Origin: Methanobacterium sp.
GTDB lineage: Archaea; Methanobacteriota; Methanobacteria; Methanobacteriales; Methanobacteriaceae
DNA length: 64,000 nt
Reading direction: 5' to 3'
Assembly (NCBI GenBank): GCA_016222945.1
Contig: JACRPY010000002.1
Span: 798,001-862,000, forward strand
Position 1 is the first letter of the stretch. Every line of letters starts with the position of its first letter. Of this stretch, positions 8,168 through 16,763 are shown piece after piece. A model generated the notes under the pieces. It searched no databases. It was not told the origin of the DNA and saw only the letters and a program-made list of their open reading frames with translations. The position numbers were made by a program, and so were the translations under genes.

Positions 8168-9700
8168 CTATTTAACTTTCAGGGCTATTAAAATCATATC
8201 ATCAAACTGAGGCTTATCTTTGCTGAAAAATAAGATTTCTTTTTTTATAGTCCCAACTAAATCTTTTGATGGTAAGTCATAATTCTCTTTAATAAACTGT
8301 TTAAGCCTTTCAATTCCAAAAAGTTCTTCTTTTTTATTTAAAGCGTTAATAATACTATCTGTATAAAGAATAAGGATATCTCCCGAGCTTAAACCTATTT
8401 CTTTTTCTTTAAATTCTATATTTATTATTTTACCTAAATTGAAATCCTCATCTACAAGTTCTATAATATCTCCAGTATCCTTTTTGAAAACTAAAGGAGA
8501 ATCATGTCCAGCATTAATATAGCTAAGAGTTTTATTTTTCAAGTCTAATACGGTATAAAATAAGGATAAATCAATTCCAGAGTCTGCTTCGACCATTACC
8601 AGCTTATTTAAGTACTCCATTACTTCAGAAGCTTGATGAGTTTCCCTGGCTTTTGTTTGAACTATTGTTTTGGATAGGGCCATTAAAAGAGCTGCTGGAA
8701 CACCTTTTTCAGAAACATTTGCAATGGCAATGCCTATTTTGTTATCTGTAAGTGGAATAAAATCGTAAAACTCTCCTCCCACCTCTTTTGCAGGAATATT
8801 AAGTGCAGCAATGTCAAAATCATTTAACAAGGGGATTGCATCTGGCAAAAAAGTCTCCTGAATTTTTTGTGCAACTTTTAACTCATTCTTTTTCCTTTCA
8901 AGCTCGTCAAAATACATATCTCTTTCTTTTGTAGTTTTCTTCTCTTTTAAAAGATTTGATATAATATATGAGAAAACGAGGATACCCAGAGCATTTGCAA
9001 GAATCATAGGAATACTAAGTTCTTCAACTATTGCAAGCGCTTGTGAATAGGGTTTTACAATAAGAAGTGCTAATAACATATGGAATGCTTCCATTAAAAC
9101 GGCAAATACTACAGCGCCAAAAATTCCAATGAATTTACGTCCATTTGCTAAAAATACGAGTCCTGCAAATAATCCTGCAAGAATTGTAGCAATTGAACAT
9201 GCTAATGTGGTTGGACCTTCTAAAAAGAAATATCTGAAAAGTCCACCAATAAGTCCGGCTCCTAATCCTATTATGGGTCCACCAACTAAACCTGCAATCA
9301 TAGGGCCGAGATCCCTGACATTTGCAATGGCACCAAAGACATCTACTCCAGAAAAGGATCCAAAAATGGAAATTACTCCAAAGATTAATATGATAATGGC
9401 CTGATTTTTAAGAGTAAATTTTCCGTCAAGTATTTCCTGAAAATATTTAATACGTGAAACAATATAAGCGATTACAATAATTACACATGTTTTTTCTATA
9501 AGTACCAGTAAAGAATGTAATGTAAGGGGTAATGATTCTTCTCCTCCCTCTAAAATAAGCAATACGCTTATACTTCCTATTACTGCAATTAATGCATGAA
9601 GGTTTAATATCTTATGCTCTTCATTAACTCTTAAATAATTCTTTATTTTCGAAAAAGCAGATTCTATTCGTTTTTTCTGTAATTCTGTCAAATTTAACAC
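8168..9700 (-). CDS. membrane PP2C phosphatase: 5TM-LYT sensor region plus SpoIIE/RsbU domain
   Basis: A 510-residue membrane signalling protein. Residues about 40-245 hold several hydrophobic helices with the glycine-rich LGPMIAGLVGGPIIGLGAGLIGG signature (part of it) of the 5TMR-LYT region found in LytS-type sensors. A short coiled linker (about 255-280) leads to a SpoIIE/RsbU-type PP2C domain (about 285-510), with EVGGEFYDF, SEKGVPAALLM, NAGHDSP, LYTD and DDMILIALK supplying the metal-binding acidic residues. Such proteins dephosphorylate anti-sigma-antagonist-like partners in bacteria. No partner is adjacent here, so the target is unknown. Start is GTG without a clear Shine-Dalgarno. The gene stands alone. 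Confidence 0.85.
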   Translation of the reverse strand: MLNLTELQKKRIESAFSKIKNYLRVNEEHKILNLHALIAVIGSISVLLILEGGEESLPLTLHSLLVLIEKTCVIIVIAYIVSRIKYFQEILDGKFTLKNQAIIILIFGVISIFGSFSGVDVFGAIANVRDLGPMIAGLVGGPIIGLGAGLIGGLFRYFFLEGPTTLACSIATILAGLFAGLVFLANGRKFIGIFGAVVFAVLMEAFHMLLALLIVKPYSQALAIVEELSIPMILANALGILVFSYIISNLLKEKKTTKERDMYFDELERKKNELKVAQKIQETFLPDAIPLLNDFDIAALNIPAKEVGGEFYDFIPLTDNKIGIAIANVSEKGVPAALLMALSKTIVQTKARETHQASEVMEYLNKLVMVEADSGIDLSLFYTVLDLKNKTLSYINAGHDSPLVFKKDTGDIIELVDEDFNLGKIINIEFKEKEIGLSSGDILILYTDSIINALNKKEELFGIERLKQFIKENYDLPSKDLVGTIKKEILFFSKDKPQFDDMILIALKVK

Positions 9701-10072
9701 CTGATATAATAAGAAAATCAGTTTCTTAAAAAATTTTAGTGAAGTAAGCTTGTAAATTTATTTTATTATATTCATTTAGTTTATTCTTTATTGATTATTC
9801 ATTTTAAAAACTATTTGGAAAAGTCTATATATTATTTGATTTACGATTTTAATAACTTTGAAAATTAAATGATCTTTCTTCTGCTATGAATAATTAATAT
9901 AAAATAATGAAAAATAGAATTTATTAATCATTGAATTAATTTTTTTTACCATTTATGTTATGTAAATAGGAATAGATCAAAAAAAATGAGCAAATTGCAT
10001 TAATATAATAAATCTGCAAGAATTTGTTGAAATAGATTAACTTTAATAAAATTAAAGATCATAAACCTATCA
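9701..10072. other. AT-rich divergent intergenic region
   Basis: The two flanking genes are divergent, so both promoters lie here. I see no open frame with a ribosome-binding site and no convincing repeat. A TATA-like TTTAATAAA at 10042-10050 is centred about 27 nt before the start of the rightward gene, which has no Shine-Dalgarno. That fits a leaderless transcript. Confidence 0.45.
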
Positions 10073-11680
10073 ATGAATCCATCAGACCATAAAATAAGAT
10101 GTGCAGATGCGTTGATTAAAATTTTAGAATCTGATAATGTAAAGTTTATTTTTGGACATCCTGGAGAGCAGATTTTACCATTTTACGATGCATTAAGAAA
10201 ATCTGACATTGAACACGTCTTAATGCGCCATGAACAGGGTGCAGTGCATGCTGCAGATGGATATGCAAGAGCATCTGGTTATTTTGGTGTTTGTGTTGCA
10301 ACAGCAGGTCCCGGAGCGTTAAATTTAACTATGGGTGTTGCTACAGCGTTTAAAGACTCAATACCTATGATTGTAATTACTGGGGATGTGCCAAGGGATC
10401 TTAAAGGTCAAAACACGTTCCAGGATATAAATATTGTTGATGTTTTCAAGCCAATCACCTTAGAATCATTTAATATTAAAGATCCAGAAGATGGCGTAGT
10501 AAAATTAAAAATGGCAATTAATTCATTTAAAAATGGGAAAACTGGACCTATTCATTTAAATTTTCCTAAAGATGTTTTAAATGAAAACATACGTGAGGAT
10601 GTAATGGATCATGAAGTTGAAAATTCAACTCATGTCTCATTAAATGGGACTGATGATGCAATTAAATTAATAGAAATGTCAAAGAGGCCACTTATTCTTG
10701 CCGGAACTGGAGTTATATGGGCACATGCTGTGGAGGAACTTAGAGATTTTATTCTAAAATATAAAATTCCAGTTACAACAACCTACTCTGCAAGGGGCGT
10801 TTTACCAGAAAACAACCCTCTTTGTCTGGGAATGATTGGATTGAGAGGTACAACAGCAGCAAATTATGCTGGAGGAAGTTGTGACCTTATAATTGCTATT
10901 GGATGCAGATTCTCAGAAAGAACTAAAATAGGGATTGGAAAAACTAAAATAATCCATATTAACCCTGATGGTGAAGTTTTAGATGGTGATATTAAAATTC
11001 AAGGTGATGCAGGCCAATTTTTAGATAAAATAAGTAATATAAATATTAAAAACACCAGAGAATGGCTTAAAGAACTTGAAAACCATAAAAGAACATTTGA
11101 TGTTAAAACAGATTATCATGATGTTCCAATTAAACCTCAAAGAGCTATAAAAGAAATATTAGATGCTTCAGATGAATCTATAACAATTAGTGATGCTGGA
11201 ACGCATACAACATGGGTTACACTACTTAAACAAGCTCTTCAACCTTCAGAATTGATTTTTTCTGGAGGATTTGGACCAATGGGCTACGGGCTTCCAGCAG
11301 CAATAGGTGCAAAACTTGCAAAACCACAAAAAAAAGTGGTTTTAATAGTTGGCGACGGCGGATTCCAAATGACAATGGAGGAACTTGCAGTAATCGCCCA
11401 GAATAAGCTTCCCATATTAATTTGTATCATAAATAACTGCTGTCTTGGAATTATAAAGCAGTGGCAGAATATGCATTACAGCAAACAGTATGAAGTTGAA
11501 CTTGAAAATCCGGATTTTATTGAAATTGCAAAGGCCTACAGAATTAGAGCAGAGAGAATAGAATCTCCAGAAGAAATATTTAAATCAGTTAAAAATGCTT
11601 TAGAATTGGATGAACCTTATTTAATTGATATGATGGTGGATAAAGAAGAAGGGATAATTTTACCTAAAATAATCTCATAA
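10073..11680 (+). CDS. acetolactate synthase large subunit-like ThDP enzyme (IlvB paralogue)
   Basis: A 535-residue thiamine-diphosphate enzyme with the three-domain IlvB fold. The catalytic Glu54 lies in RHEQGAVHAADGYARA, FQD at about 116 is near the substrate site, and the ThDP motif runs from GDGGF (427-431) to NN (454-455). Acetolactate synthases condense two pyruvates for branched-chain amino acids. The N-terminal segment reads GHPGEQILPFYDAL instead of the usual GYPGGxxLPxYDAL, the tail is short, and no regulatory ilvN follows. It may therefore be a paralogue acting on another 2-oxo acid. No Shine-Dalgarno is present; a TATA box about 27 nt upstream suggests leaderless translation. Confidence 0.8.
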   Translation: MNPSDHKIRCADALIKILESDNVKFIFGHPGEQILPFYDALRKSDIEHVLMRHEQGAVHAADGYARASGYFGVCVATAGPGALNLTMGVATAFKDSIPMIVITGDVPRDLKGQNTFQDINIVDVFKPITLESFNIKDPEDGVVKLKMAINSFKNGKTGPIHLNFPKDVLNENIREDVMDHEVENSTHVSLNGTDDAIKLIEMSKRPLILAGTGVIWAHAVEELRDFILKYKIPVTTTYSARGVLPENNPLCLGMIGLRGTTAANYAGGSCDLIIAIGCRFSERTKIGIGKTKIIHINPDGEVLDGDIKIQGDAGQFLDKISNINIKNTREWLKELENHKRTFDVKTDYHDVPIKPQRAIKEILDASDESITISDAGTHTTWVTLLKQALQPSELIFSGGFGPMGYGLPAAIGAKLAKPQKKVVLIVGDGGFQMTMEELAVIAQNKLPILICIINNCCLGIIKQWQNMHYSKQYEVELENPDFIEIAKAYRIRAERIESPEEIFKSVKNALELDEPYLIDMMVDKEEGIILPKIIS

Positions 11681-11734
11681 CAAATGTTATTTAAGGTTAC
11701 AGTATGAATATGTAAACAATAGTAAGGTGAACAC

Positions 11735-13093
11735 ATGAAGGTTTTATTAATAAATCCTCCAGATACTGCATCTAAATATAAATTCATAGGCCTTGTAGCT
11801 CCGCCATTAGGTATATCCTACATAGCGGCGGTTCTTGAAGAAAATGGAATTGATGTAAGGATAATAGACGGTTCTGCCCTTGAAATGACGTGGAAAGAAC
11901 TGGAAAAAGATATTCAAAAATATTCACCGGATATAATAGCCGTAACTGCATTAACGCCCACAATTATTCAAGCCCTTAAAACTGCAAGAATTGCTAAAAG
12001 TGTCTGTCCTGATGCGTATATAGTTTTAGGGGGTTATCACCCGACTTTTACACATAACGAACTTTTAAAGAATGAATTTATAGACATTATAGTTTGTGGT
12101 GAAGGCGAATACACCATGCTGGAGCTTGCAGAGGCTATAGAAAATGGTGGGGATTTAAGGGAAGTTAAAGGAATCGCCACCAGAGAATTTAGGACACCTC
12201 CAAGGCCAATAATAAAAGATTTAGATGAACTACCATTTCCTGCAAGACATCTTTTACCTATGGACAAATATAAAATTCTTAATATTAAATTACCAACAGG
12301 AACATTAATATCAGGCAGAGGATGCCCGCATCACTGCTCATTTTGTTCTTCATCAGCCATGCACGGTCATAAATTAAGGTCACGTTCATCAAAAAACGTA
12401 GTTGATGAAATGGAACATTTAATTGATGTTCATAATTCAAAAATGATTGCATTTATGGATGATACATTCACCATGAACAGGAAGAAGGTTGAAGAAGTTT
12501 GCAATGACATTAAAGAAAGAGACCTCGATGTATATTGGGGCTGCACTGCCCGTGTTGATACATTATCAACGAAAATTTTAGAGCAAATGAGGGATGCAGG
12601 ATGTATCACTCTCTTTTTAGGTGTTGAATCGGGAGATCAACAGAATCTGGATAATCTAAATAAAAATGTTACTATTGATAGGATAAAAACAACATTTGAA
12701 CTTACAAAGAAGCTTGGAGTAAGAACAATCGCATCAGCAGTGCTGGGAATGCCTGGAGACACCCGTCAAAGCATTGAAAAGACAATAAATTTTGTAAAAA
12801 CCCTTAATCCGTCATATGCAATATTTTCACTGGCAACACCCTATCCTGGAACTGATTTTTATATGAATGCATCTAAACAGAATTTAATTAGAGTGGACGA
12901 CTGGTCAAAATACACATTACTAACTCCAGTATTAGAAACAGTTGACTGCTCTTTAGATGAGCTTAAAGAATTGCAGAGAAAAGCTTTCAGAAATTTTTAC
13001 TTGCGACCGGATTATATAATACGTCAAGCATGGACTGATGGATTTATAATTATAAAAACAGTTGCTGCCATAATTAGGGACGTAGGAAGGTAA
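11735..13093 (+). CDS. B12-binding radical SAM enzyme (class B type)
   Basis: 452 residues. The N-terminal half (about 1-140) is a cobalamin-binding domain of the kind that begins LLINPP and carries LGGYHPTF and CGEGE. The radical SAM domain follows with Cys197-x3-Cys201-x2-Cys204 (CPHHCSFC) to hold a [4Fe-4S] cluster, then FMDDTF and GVESGDQQNLDNLNK motifs. Relatives methylate unactivated carbons or build tetrapyrrole and lipid groups, but the substrate cannot be read from sequence. AGGTGA lies 6 nt before the ATG. The C-terminus (about 400-452) is basic and ends with a hydrophobic stretch. The gene follows the ThDP enzyme by 54 nt and may share its transcript. Confidence 0.85.
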   Translation: MKVLLINPPDTASKYKFIGLVAPPLGISYIAAVLEENGIDVRIIDGSALEMTWKELEKDIQKYSPDIIAVTALTPTIIQALKTARIAKSVCPDAYIVLGGYHPTFTHNELLKNEFIDIIVCGEGEYTMLELAEAIENGGDLREVKGIATREFRTPPRPIIKDLDELPFPARHLLPMDKYKILNIKLPTGTLISGRGCPHHCSFCSSSAMHGHKLRSRSSKNVVDEMEHLIDVHNSKMIAFMDDTFTMNRKKVEEVCNDIKERDLDVYWGCTARVDTLSTKILEQMRDAGCITLFLGVESGDQQNLDNLNKNVTIDRIKTTFELTKKLGVRTIASAVLGMPGDTRQSIEKTINFVKTLNPSYAIFSLATPYPGTDFYMNASKQNLIRVDDWSKYTLLTPVLETVDCSLDELKELQRKAFRNFYLRPDYIIRQAWTDGFIIIKTVAAIIRDVGR

Positions 13094-13195
13094 GAAATAG
13101 TTTTTTAAACTCTAAATAAGTTTTTTTATGTAATTTTAAAATTCCAAAAAATTCAATTATTTTTTTTATTCAAAAATTAAAAATAAAAAAAAGAA

Positions 13196-14353
13196 TTAGA
13201 AGTGATCAGAAGCAATATAAGTTCCTGCTGCTGCTGCAACTCCTTTTCCTAATTCGATATTAAATCCAAGGCCTTTTAAGGTCATTTCAAGTGCAGACAT
13301 TGTTGTTATAATATCTTTGTAGGTAATATTGCCCATATGTCCTATTCTGAAAACATTGCCTTTAAGATGGTCTTGACCACCAGCAAGCACAATTCCATAT
13401 TTATCTCGCATGGTACCCCGCATATCTTTGTCAGATACACCTTCAGGCATTTTAACGGCGGTTACTGTTGCAGATGAAACATCTTCTTGTGCAAACAGTT
13501 CAAGACCAATAGCTTTTACACCATTTCTTGTGGCTTCTGCAGCTAATTTATGTCTTTCTATCCTGCTTTCAAGACCTTCTTCCATAATCATGCTTAATGC
13601 TTCGCGCATAGCATACATTAATGAAACAGATGGTGTGTAGGGTGTTTCAGCGGGTTTATTATTTCCATATTTTTTATATTTTCTTATATCAAGATAGTAT
13701 GAGTTTGAATCAACTTTATCAATCACATTCCATGCATCATCACTTACTGTGATTGCAGCCATTCCTGGTGGTGCTGCAAGACATTTTTGTGAACCGGTCA
13801 CGCAAATATCAATATTATAATCGTCTACAGCAACATCATCTCCTCCAAGGGATGAAACTGTGTCTACAACGTATAATGCATCGTAATTTTTAAGGATGTT
13901 TCCAACTTCTTCTATGGGGTTTGTAACTCCAGTTGAAGTTTCGTTATGGACTATGGTCACAGCTTTAATGTCTTTGTTGTCATCTAAGATGTTTTCAATA
14001 TCTTTAGGGTTTACTGCGGTTCCCCATTCTACTTTAAGTTCTAATGGAGATCCTCCAGTTGCACGAGCTATTTGCAGGAATCTTTCACCGAATTTTCCCC
14101 CAACAACGTTTAAGATTTTGTCTCCTTTGTTTAGAATGTTTCCAACAGCTGCTTCCATTGCGGCTGTTCCAGAACCGGTTATTGTATATGCTGGATTTTC
14201 TGTTTGAAATATTTCTGCCATCATTTCGTTGGTTTCAACGAGAATTTCAGCAAATTCTGCACTTCTATGGTTCATTATAGCATCTGACATGGCTTTTAAT
14301 ACCCGTGGGGCTACTTTAGTAGGTCCAGGTATCATTAACAAGGTTTCCTCCAT
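13196..14353 (-). CDS. class V aminotransferase (alanine-glyoxylate / serine-pyruvate type)
   Basis: A 385-residue PLP aminotransferase of fold type I, class V. Visible are the opening MIPGPTKV, the GSGTAAMEAAV turn, DTVSSLGGDDV with the PLP-contacting Asp, and the Schiff-base Lys190 in VTGSQKCLAAPPG. Archaeal homologues have been reported with serine, aspartate or phosphoserine activity, so the true substrate is uncertain. The 5' leader is occupied by nested-hairpin array A, whose last stem ends AATTTTGG and runs straight into AGGAT, the Shine-Dalgarno, 7-8 nt before the ATG. This suggests control of translation by RNA structure. Confidence 0.9.
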   Translation of the reverse strand: MEETLLMIPGPTKVAPRVLKAMSDAIMNHRSAEFAEILVETNEMMAEIFQTENPAYTITGSGTAAMEAAVGNILNKGDKILNVVGGKFGERFLQIARATGGSPLELKVEWGTAVNPKDIENILDDNKDIKAVTIVHNETSTGVTNPIEEVGNILKNYDALYVVDTVSSLGGDDVAVDDYNIDICVTGSQKCLAAPPGMAAITVSDDAWNVIDKVDSNSYYLDIRKYKKYGNNKPAETPYTPSVSLMYAMREALSMIMEEGLESRIERHKLAAEATRNGVKAIGLELFAQEDVSSATVTAVKMPEGVSDKDMRGTMRDKYGIVLAGGQDHLKGNVFRIGHMGNITYKDIITTMSALEMTLKGLGFNIELGKGVAAAAGTYIASDHF

Positions 14354-14360
14354 TTATAAT

Positions 14361-14516
14361 CCTCCAAAATTCCTCAAAAAATCCTTGATTTTTTGGGACG
14401 CAAAACTTTAGTTTTGCAAGTTTCAATTTTGGGGTTTAGAAAACTTTTGGTTTTCTTCAACCTCCAAAAAATTTTAATTTTTTGTGGTCACAAATTCTAT
14501 GAATTTGATAACCTCC
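14361..14516 (-). repeat. nested-hairpin array A in the leader of the aminotransferase gene
   Basis: Five hairpins and one enclosing stem in about 155 nt. Outer stem CCAAAATT (14364-14371) pairs with AATTTTGG (14425-14432). Inside it are CAAAAAATC/GATTTTTTG (14375-14383, 14387-14395; loop CTT) and GCAAAAC/GTTTTGC (14400-14406, 14411-14417). Outside are AGAAAAC/GTTTTCT (14438-14444, 14450-14456), CAAAAAATT/AATTTTTTG (14465-14473, 14476-14484) and CAAATTC/GAATTTG (14491-14497, 14501-14507). Read on the minus strand, the array begins GGAGGTTATC, contains GGAGGTTGAAG and ends in the Shine-Dalgarno of the downstream gene. Array B has the same frame. Confidence 0.8.
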
Positions 14517-14575
14517 AATAAATATTAATTAACTTAAACAACTTTATTTATGTTGATTTAATATATTTACTTTAT

Positions 14576-15334
14576 ATGGATTTGGATATATGGTTTTCAT
14601 GGTATAAAAGAATATTAGATGAATTTGGGTTTTCTAAAGATGACGATGAAAAATCTGCAGAAATACTAAATAATCTATTAAAATAGCAAAAAGGCTTAAA
14701 TCATCACCAAATAAAGATAAAAAGCAAAGTAATAGTATTTGGTGCAGGGCCGTCTCTTAAACGAAATATTCATGAATTAAAAACAGAAAATTTAGATGAT
14801 TTCACATTAATATCTGCAGATGGAGCTACAACAGCACTTGTAGAAGAAAATATAATTCCAAATATCATTGTTACAGATTTAGATGGTAAAATGGAGGATA
14901 TAATTAAATCTAACAAGGATGGGGCTATTTTAGCAGTCCATGCTCATGGTAACAACATGGATAAAGTTAAGGAGTATGTTCCAAAATTGCATGATGTAAT
15001 GGGAACCACCCAAAGCATTACTTTAGAAAATGTTTATAATTTCGGTGGTTTTACTGATGGGGACCGCTGTATATTTTTAGCCATTGAACTTGGGGCAAAA
15101 TTAATAGTTTTAGCGGGAATGGACTTTGGTGATACTGTTACTAAGTATTCAAGGCCAGATTTAAAAAATCATGAAGATAAAGCCGATGAAATAAAGCGTG
15201 GAAAGCTTAAATATGCAAAAAAACTCACTGAATGGGCAGCAGAAAATGAAAATGTGGAAATTTTAAATTTATCTGGTGGAGAACACCTTAAAAATGTGAA
15301 AAATATTAATATAATTGAATTTAAGAATTATTAA
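14576..15334 (+). CDS. mptE: 6-hydroxymethylpterin pyrophosphokinase MptE, interrupted by an in-frame TAG
   Basis: MptE makes the pterin diphosphate used to build tetrahydromethanopterin. The frame opens at ATG 14576 (MDLDIWFSWYKRIL), meets TAG at codon 37 (14684-14686), then continues open in the same frame. It goes through GAGPSLK (codons 56-62), SADGATTALVE, TDLDG, HAHGNN, GTTQ, GGFTDGDR and AGMDFG to TAA at 15334. The full 252 codons match the family's usual length and both flanks of the stop look like real MptE. No ATG, GTG or TTG lies between the stop and the GAGPS motif, so a functional restart downstream is implausible. The stop could be a mutation, a sequencing error or a read-through site. 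Confidence 0.75.
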
Positions 15335-15390
15335 TGTAGATACTAACTTAATCAGTAAAAAATACGATTATTAAGGTTATAGGGATTTGA

Positions 15391-15720
15391 ATGCAGGTTG
15401 CAGAATCAGTTTTATATTTTGTACTGGCAGGACTATGTGAAATCGGCGGCGGATACATGGTATGGCTCTGGCTGCGTGAAGGAGCAAGTATATGGTTGGG
15501 AGTATTTGGAGCAATAATATTAGTTCTCTACGGAATTATTCCCACATTACAGCCCGCTAATTTTGGACGAGTTTATGCTGCATACGGCGGAGTTTTCATT
15601 GTTATGGCTATAATATGGGGTTGGCAGGTTGATAAAATAACTCCTGACCGTTTTGACATTATCGGCGGTTTAATTGCTTTAATCGGCGTTTCTGTGATAA
15701 TGTACTGGCCAAGAAGTTAA
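15391..15720 (+). CDS. YnfA/UPF0060 small four-helix membrane protein
   Basis: A 109-residue membrane protein with four hydrophobic helices. The first carries the conserved [19 protein letters not shown] segment (split here over the helix), and the last ends VIMYWPR, both hallmarks of the UPF0060/YnfA family. YnfA members belong to the small multidrug resistance-like superfamily, and some export toxic cations, but function here is not shown. It starts at ATG 15391 with weak TAAGGTTATAGGG upstream. It lies 56 nt after mptE and faces the metal exporter gene. Confidence 0.9.
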   Translation: MQVAESVLYFVLAGLCEIGGGYMVWLWLREGASIWLGVFGAIILVLYGIIPTLQPANFGRVYAAYGGVFIVMAIIWGWQVDKITPDRFDIIGGLIALIGVSVIMYWPRS

Positions 15721-15741
15721 ATTATCCATTTTTAATTTATT

Positions 15742-16635
15742 TTATAATTCATTACATGCATCCTGTGGGCATACGTGAACGTTTGCACTTTTTATTATGT
15801 TCACATTGTTTATTATGGAGTTTTCAACCATATGGGCCAGTTTATGGGCTTCTTTTAATGTTAAATTGTTGTTAGCTTCAACATACAATTCAGTTGAAGC
15901 ATAAGATCCAATATAGTTTACTTTTAAGCTGTGAACTCCATATATTCCACTTATAGATAATGCAGCAGATTTTATATCATTTAATATGTCTTTTGATGGG
16001 ATTTTCCCAAGTAAATTACCAATATTTTCACGTGCAATATGAAAAGCGGTCTTTAAAACCAGTATACTTATAAATAGGGCTATAATTGGATCTAAAATAG
16101 GAAATCCCAGTTGTGCACCAACAACTCCAATGAATATGGCTGCACAGGAGTATATATCTACTTTCTGGTGGTGTGCATCTGCAATTAAAGCGGGACTATC
16201 TATTTTTTTCCCTGCTTTCATGATATAAGTGGTCATTGCAAAATTAATCCCAATACCTGCTAATGCCATCAGTGCTGCAATTGGTTCTGGAGCATGCAAT
16301 GTGCTGCCTATGGTCAATTTGATGTAAACTTCAGAAAGTATTTCATAAGCCACTATCAAAAGGAAAACAACGATTATTAAACCAGCTATTGGTTCGGCTC
16401 TACCGTACCCATAGGGATGATCTTCTGTACTCGGTTTCATTCCAAGTTTAAAACCTATAAACGCTATTATTGATGTTAAAATGTCTGATAAGGTATGTGC
16501 AGCTTCTGCAATAAGTGCAGTACTTCCTGATAACATTCCCACGATAAAATTAAATGTGGTAAGTAATATGTTTCCGAATATTCCAACGTAAGCCGCTTTT
16601 TTGCCTATCTGTTCCCTTTGTAATTTAGTTTTCAT
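15742..16635 (-). CDS. cation diffusion facilitator (zinc/cadmium exporter)
   Basis: A 297-residue metal/proton antiporter with six helices and a C-terminal cytoplasmic domain. The transport-site motifs are present: HTLSD in helix 2 and DAHHQKVD in helix 5, the HxxxD pairs that bind Zn or Cd. The C-terminal part ends in a Cys/His-containing tail (HVCPQDAC). I prefer ATG 16635 because GGAGAT lies 6 nt upstream; the longer frame to 16719 would run through the promoter. It is divergent from the ArsR/SmtB-type regulator, with a similar operator-like site before each gene, so metal-responsive repression is likely. Confidence 0.9.
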   Translation of the reverse strand: MKTKLQREQIGKKAAYVGIFGNILLTTFNFIVGMLSGSTALIAEAAHTLSDILTSIIAFIGFKLGMKPSTEDHPYGYGRAEPIAGLIIVVFLLIVAYEILSEVYIKLTIGSTLHAPEPIAALMALAGIGINFAMTTYIMKAGKKIDSPALIADAHHQKVDIYSCAAIFIGVVGAQLGFPILDPIIALFISILVLKTAFHIARENIGNLLGKIPSKDILNDIKSAALSISGIYGVHSLKVNYIGSYASTELYVEANNNLTLKEAHKLAHMVENSIINNVNIIKSANVHVCPQDACNEL

Positions 16636-16661
16636 GTTCAAATCTCCAACTTCTTCTATGT

Positions 16662-16691
16662 ATGAACACATATTCATATGAACATATATAA
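16662..16691 (-). promoter_or_regulatory. operator-like site and TATA box of the CDF exporter
   Basis: ATGAACACATATTCAT (16662-16677) is a dyad of TGAA and TTCA. It overlaps a perfect 10-bp palindrome TTCATATGAA (16673-16682). On the minus strand a TATA element TTTATATA (16684-16691) sits just upstream. A protein bound here would cover the transcription start. A near copy lies before the divergent arsR gene. Confidence 0.6.
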
Positions 16692-16745
16692 ACCTTTGCT
16701 CAAGAAATGTTGAATACAATTACAGTAAAATTTATAATTAATCAA

Positions 16746-16763
16746 ATGAACAAATATTCACAT
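16746..16763 (+). promoter_or_regulatory. operator-like site overlapping the arsR start
   Basis: ATGAACAAATATTCACAT matches the CDF-side site at 15 of 16 core positions or nearly so (TGAACA.ATATTCA). It overlaps the arsR ATG at 16762. A TATA-like TTTATAATTA lies about 25-30 nt upstream. Placement fits autoregulation by the encoded SmtB-type repressor. Confidence 0.55.

Noticed and set aside
14684..14686. Pyrrolysine as the meaning of the mptE TAG
   Set aside because: Methanobacteriales are not known to use pyrrolysine, TAG ends ordinary genes in this window, and no methylamine methyltransferase or pyl gene is seen.
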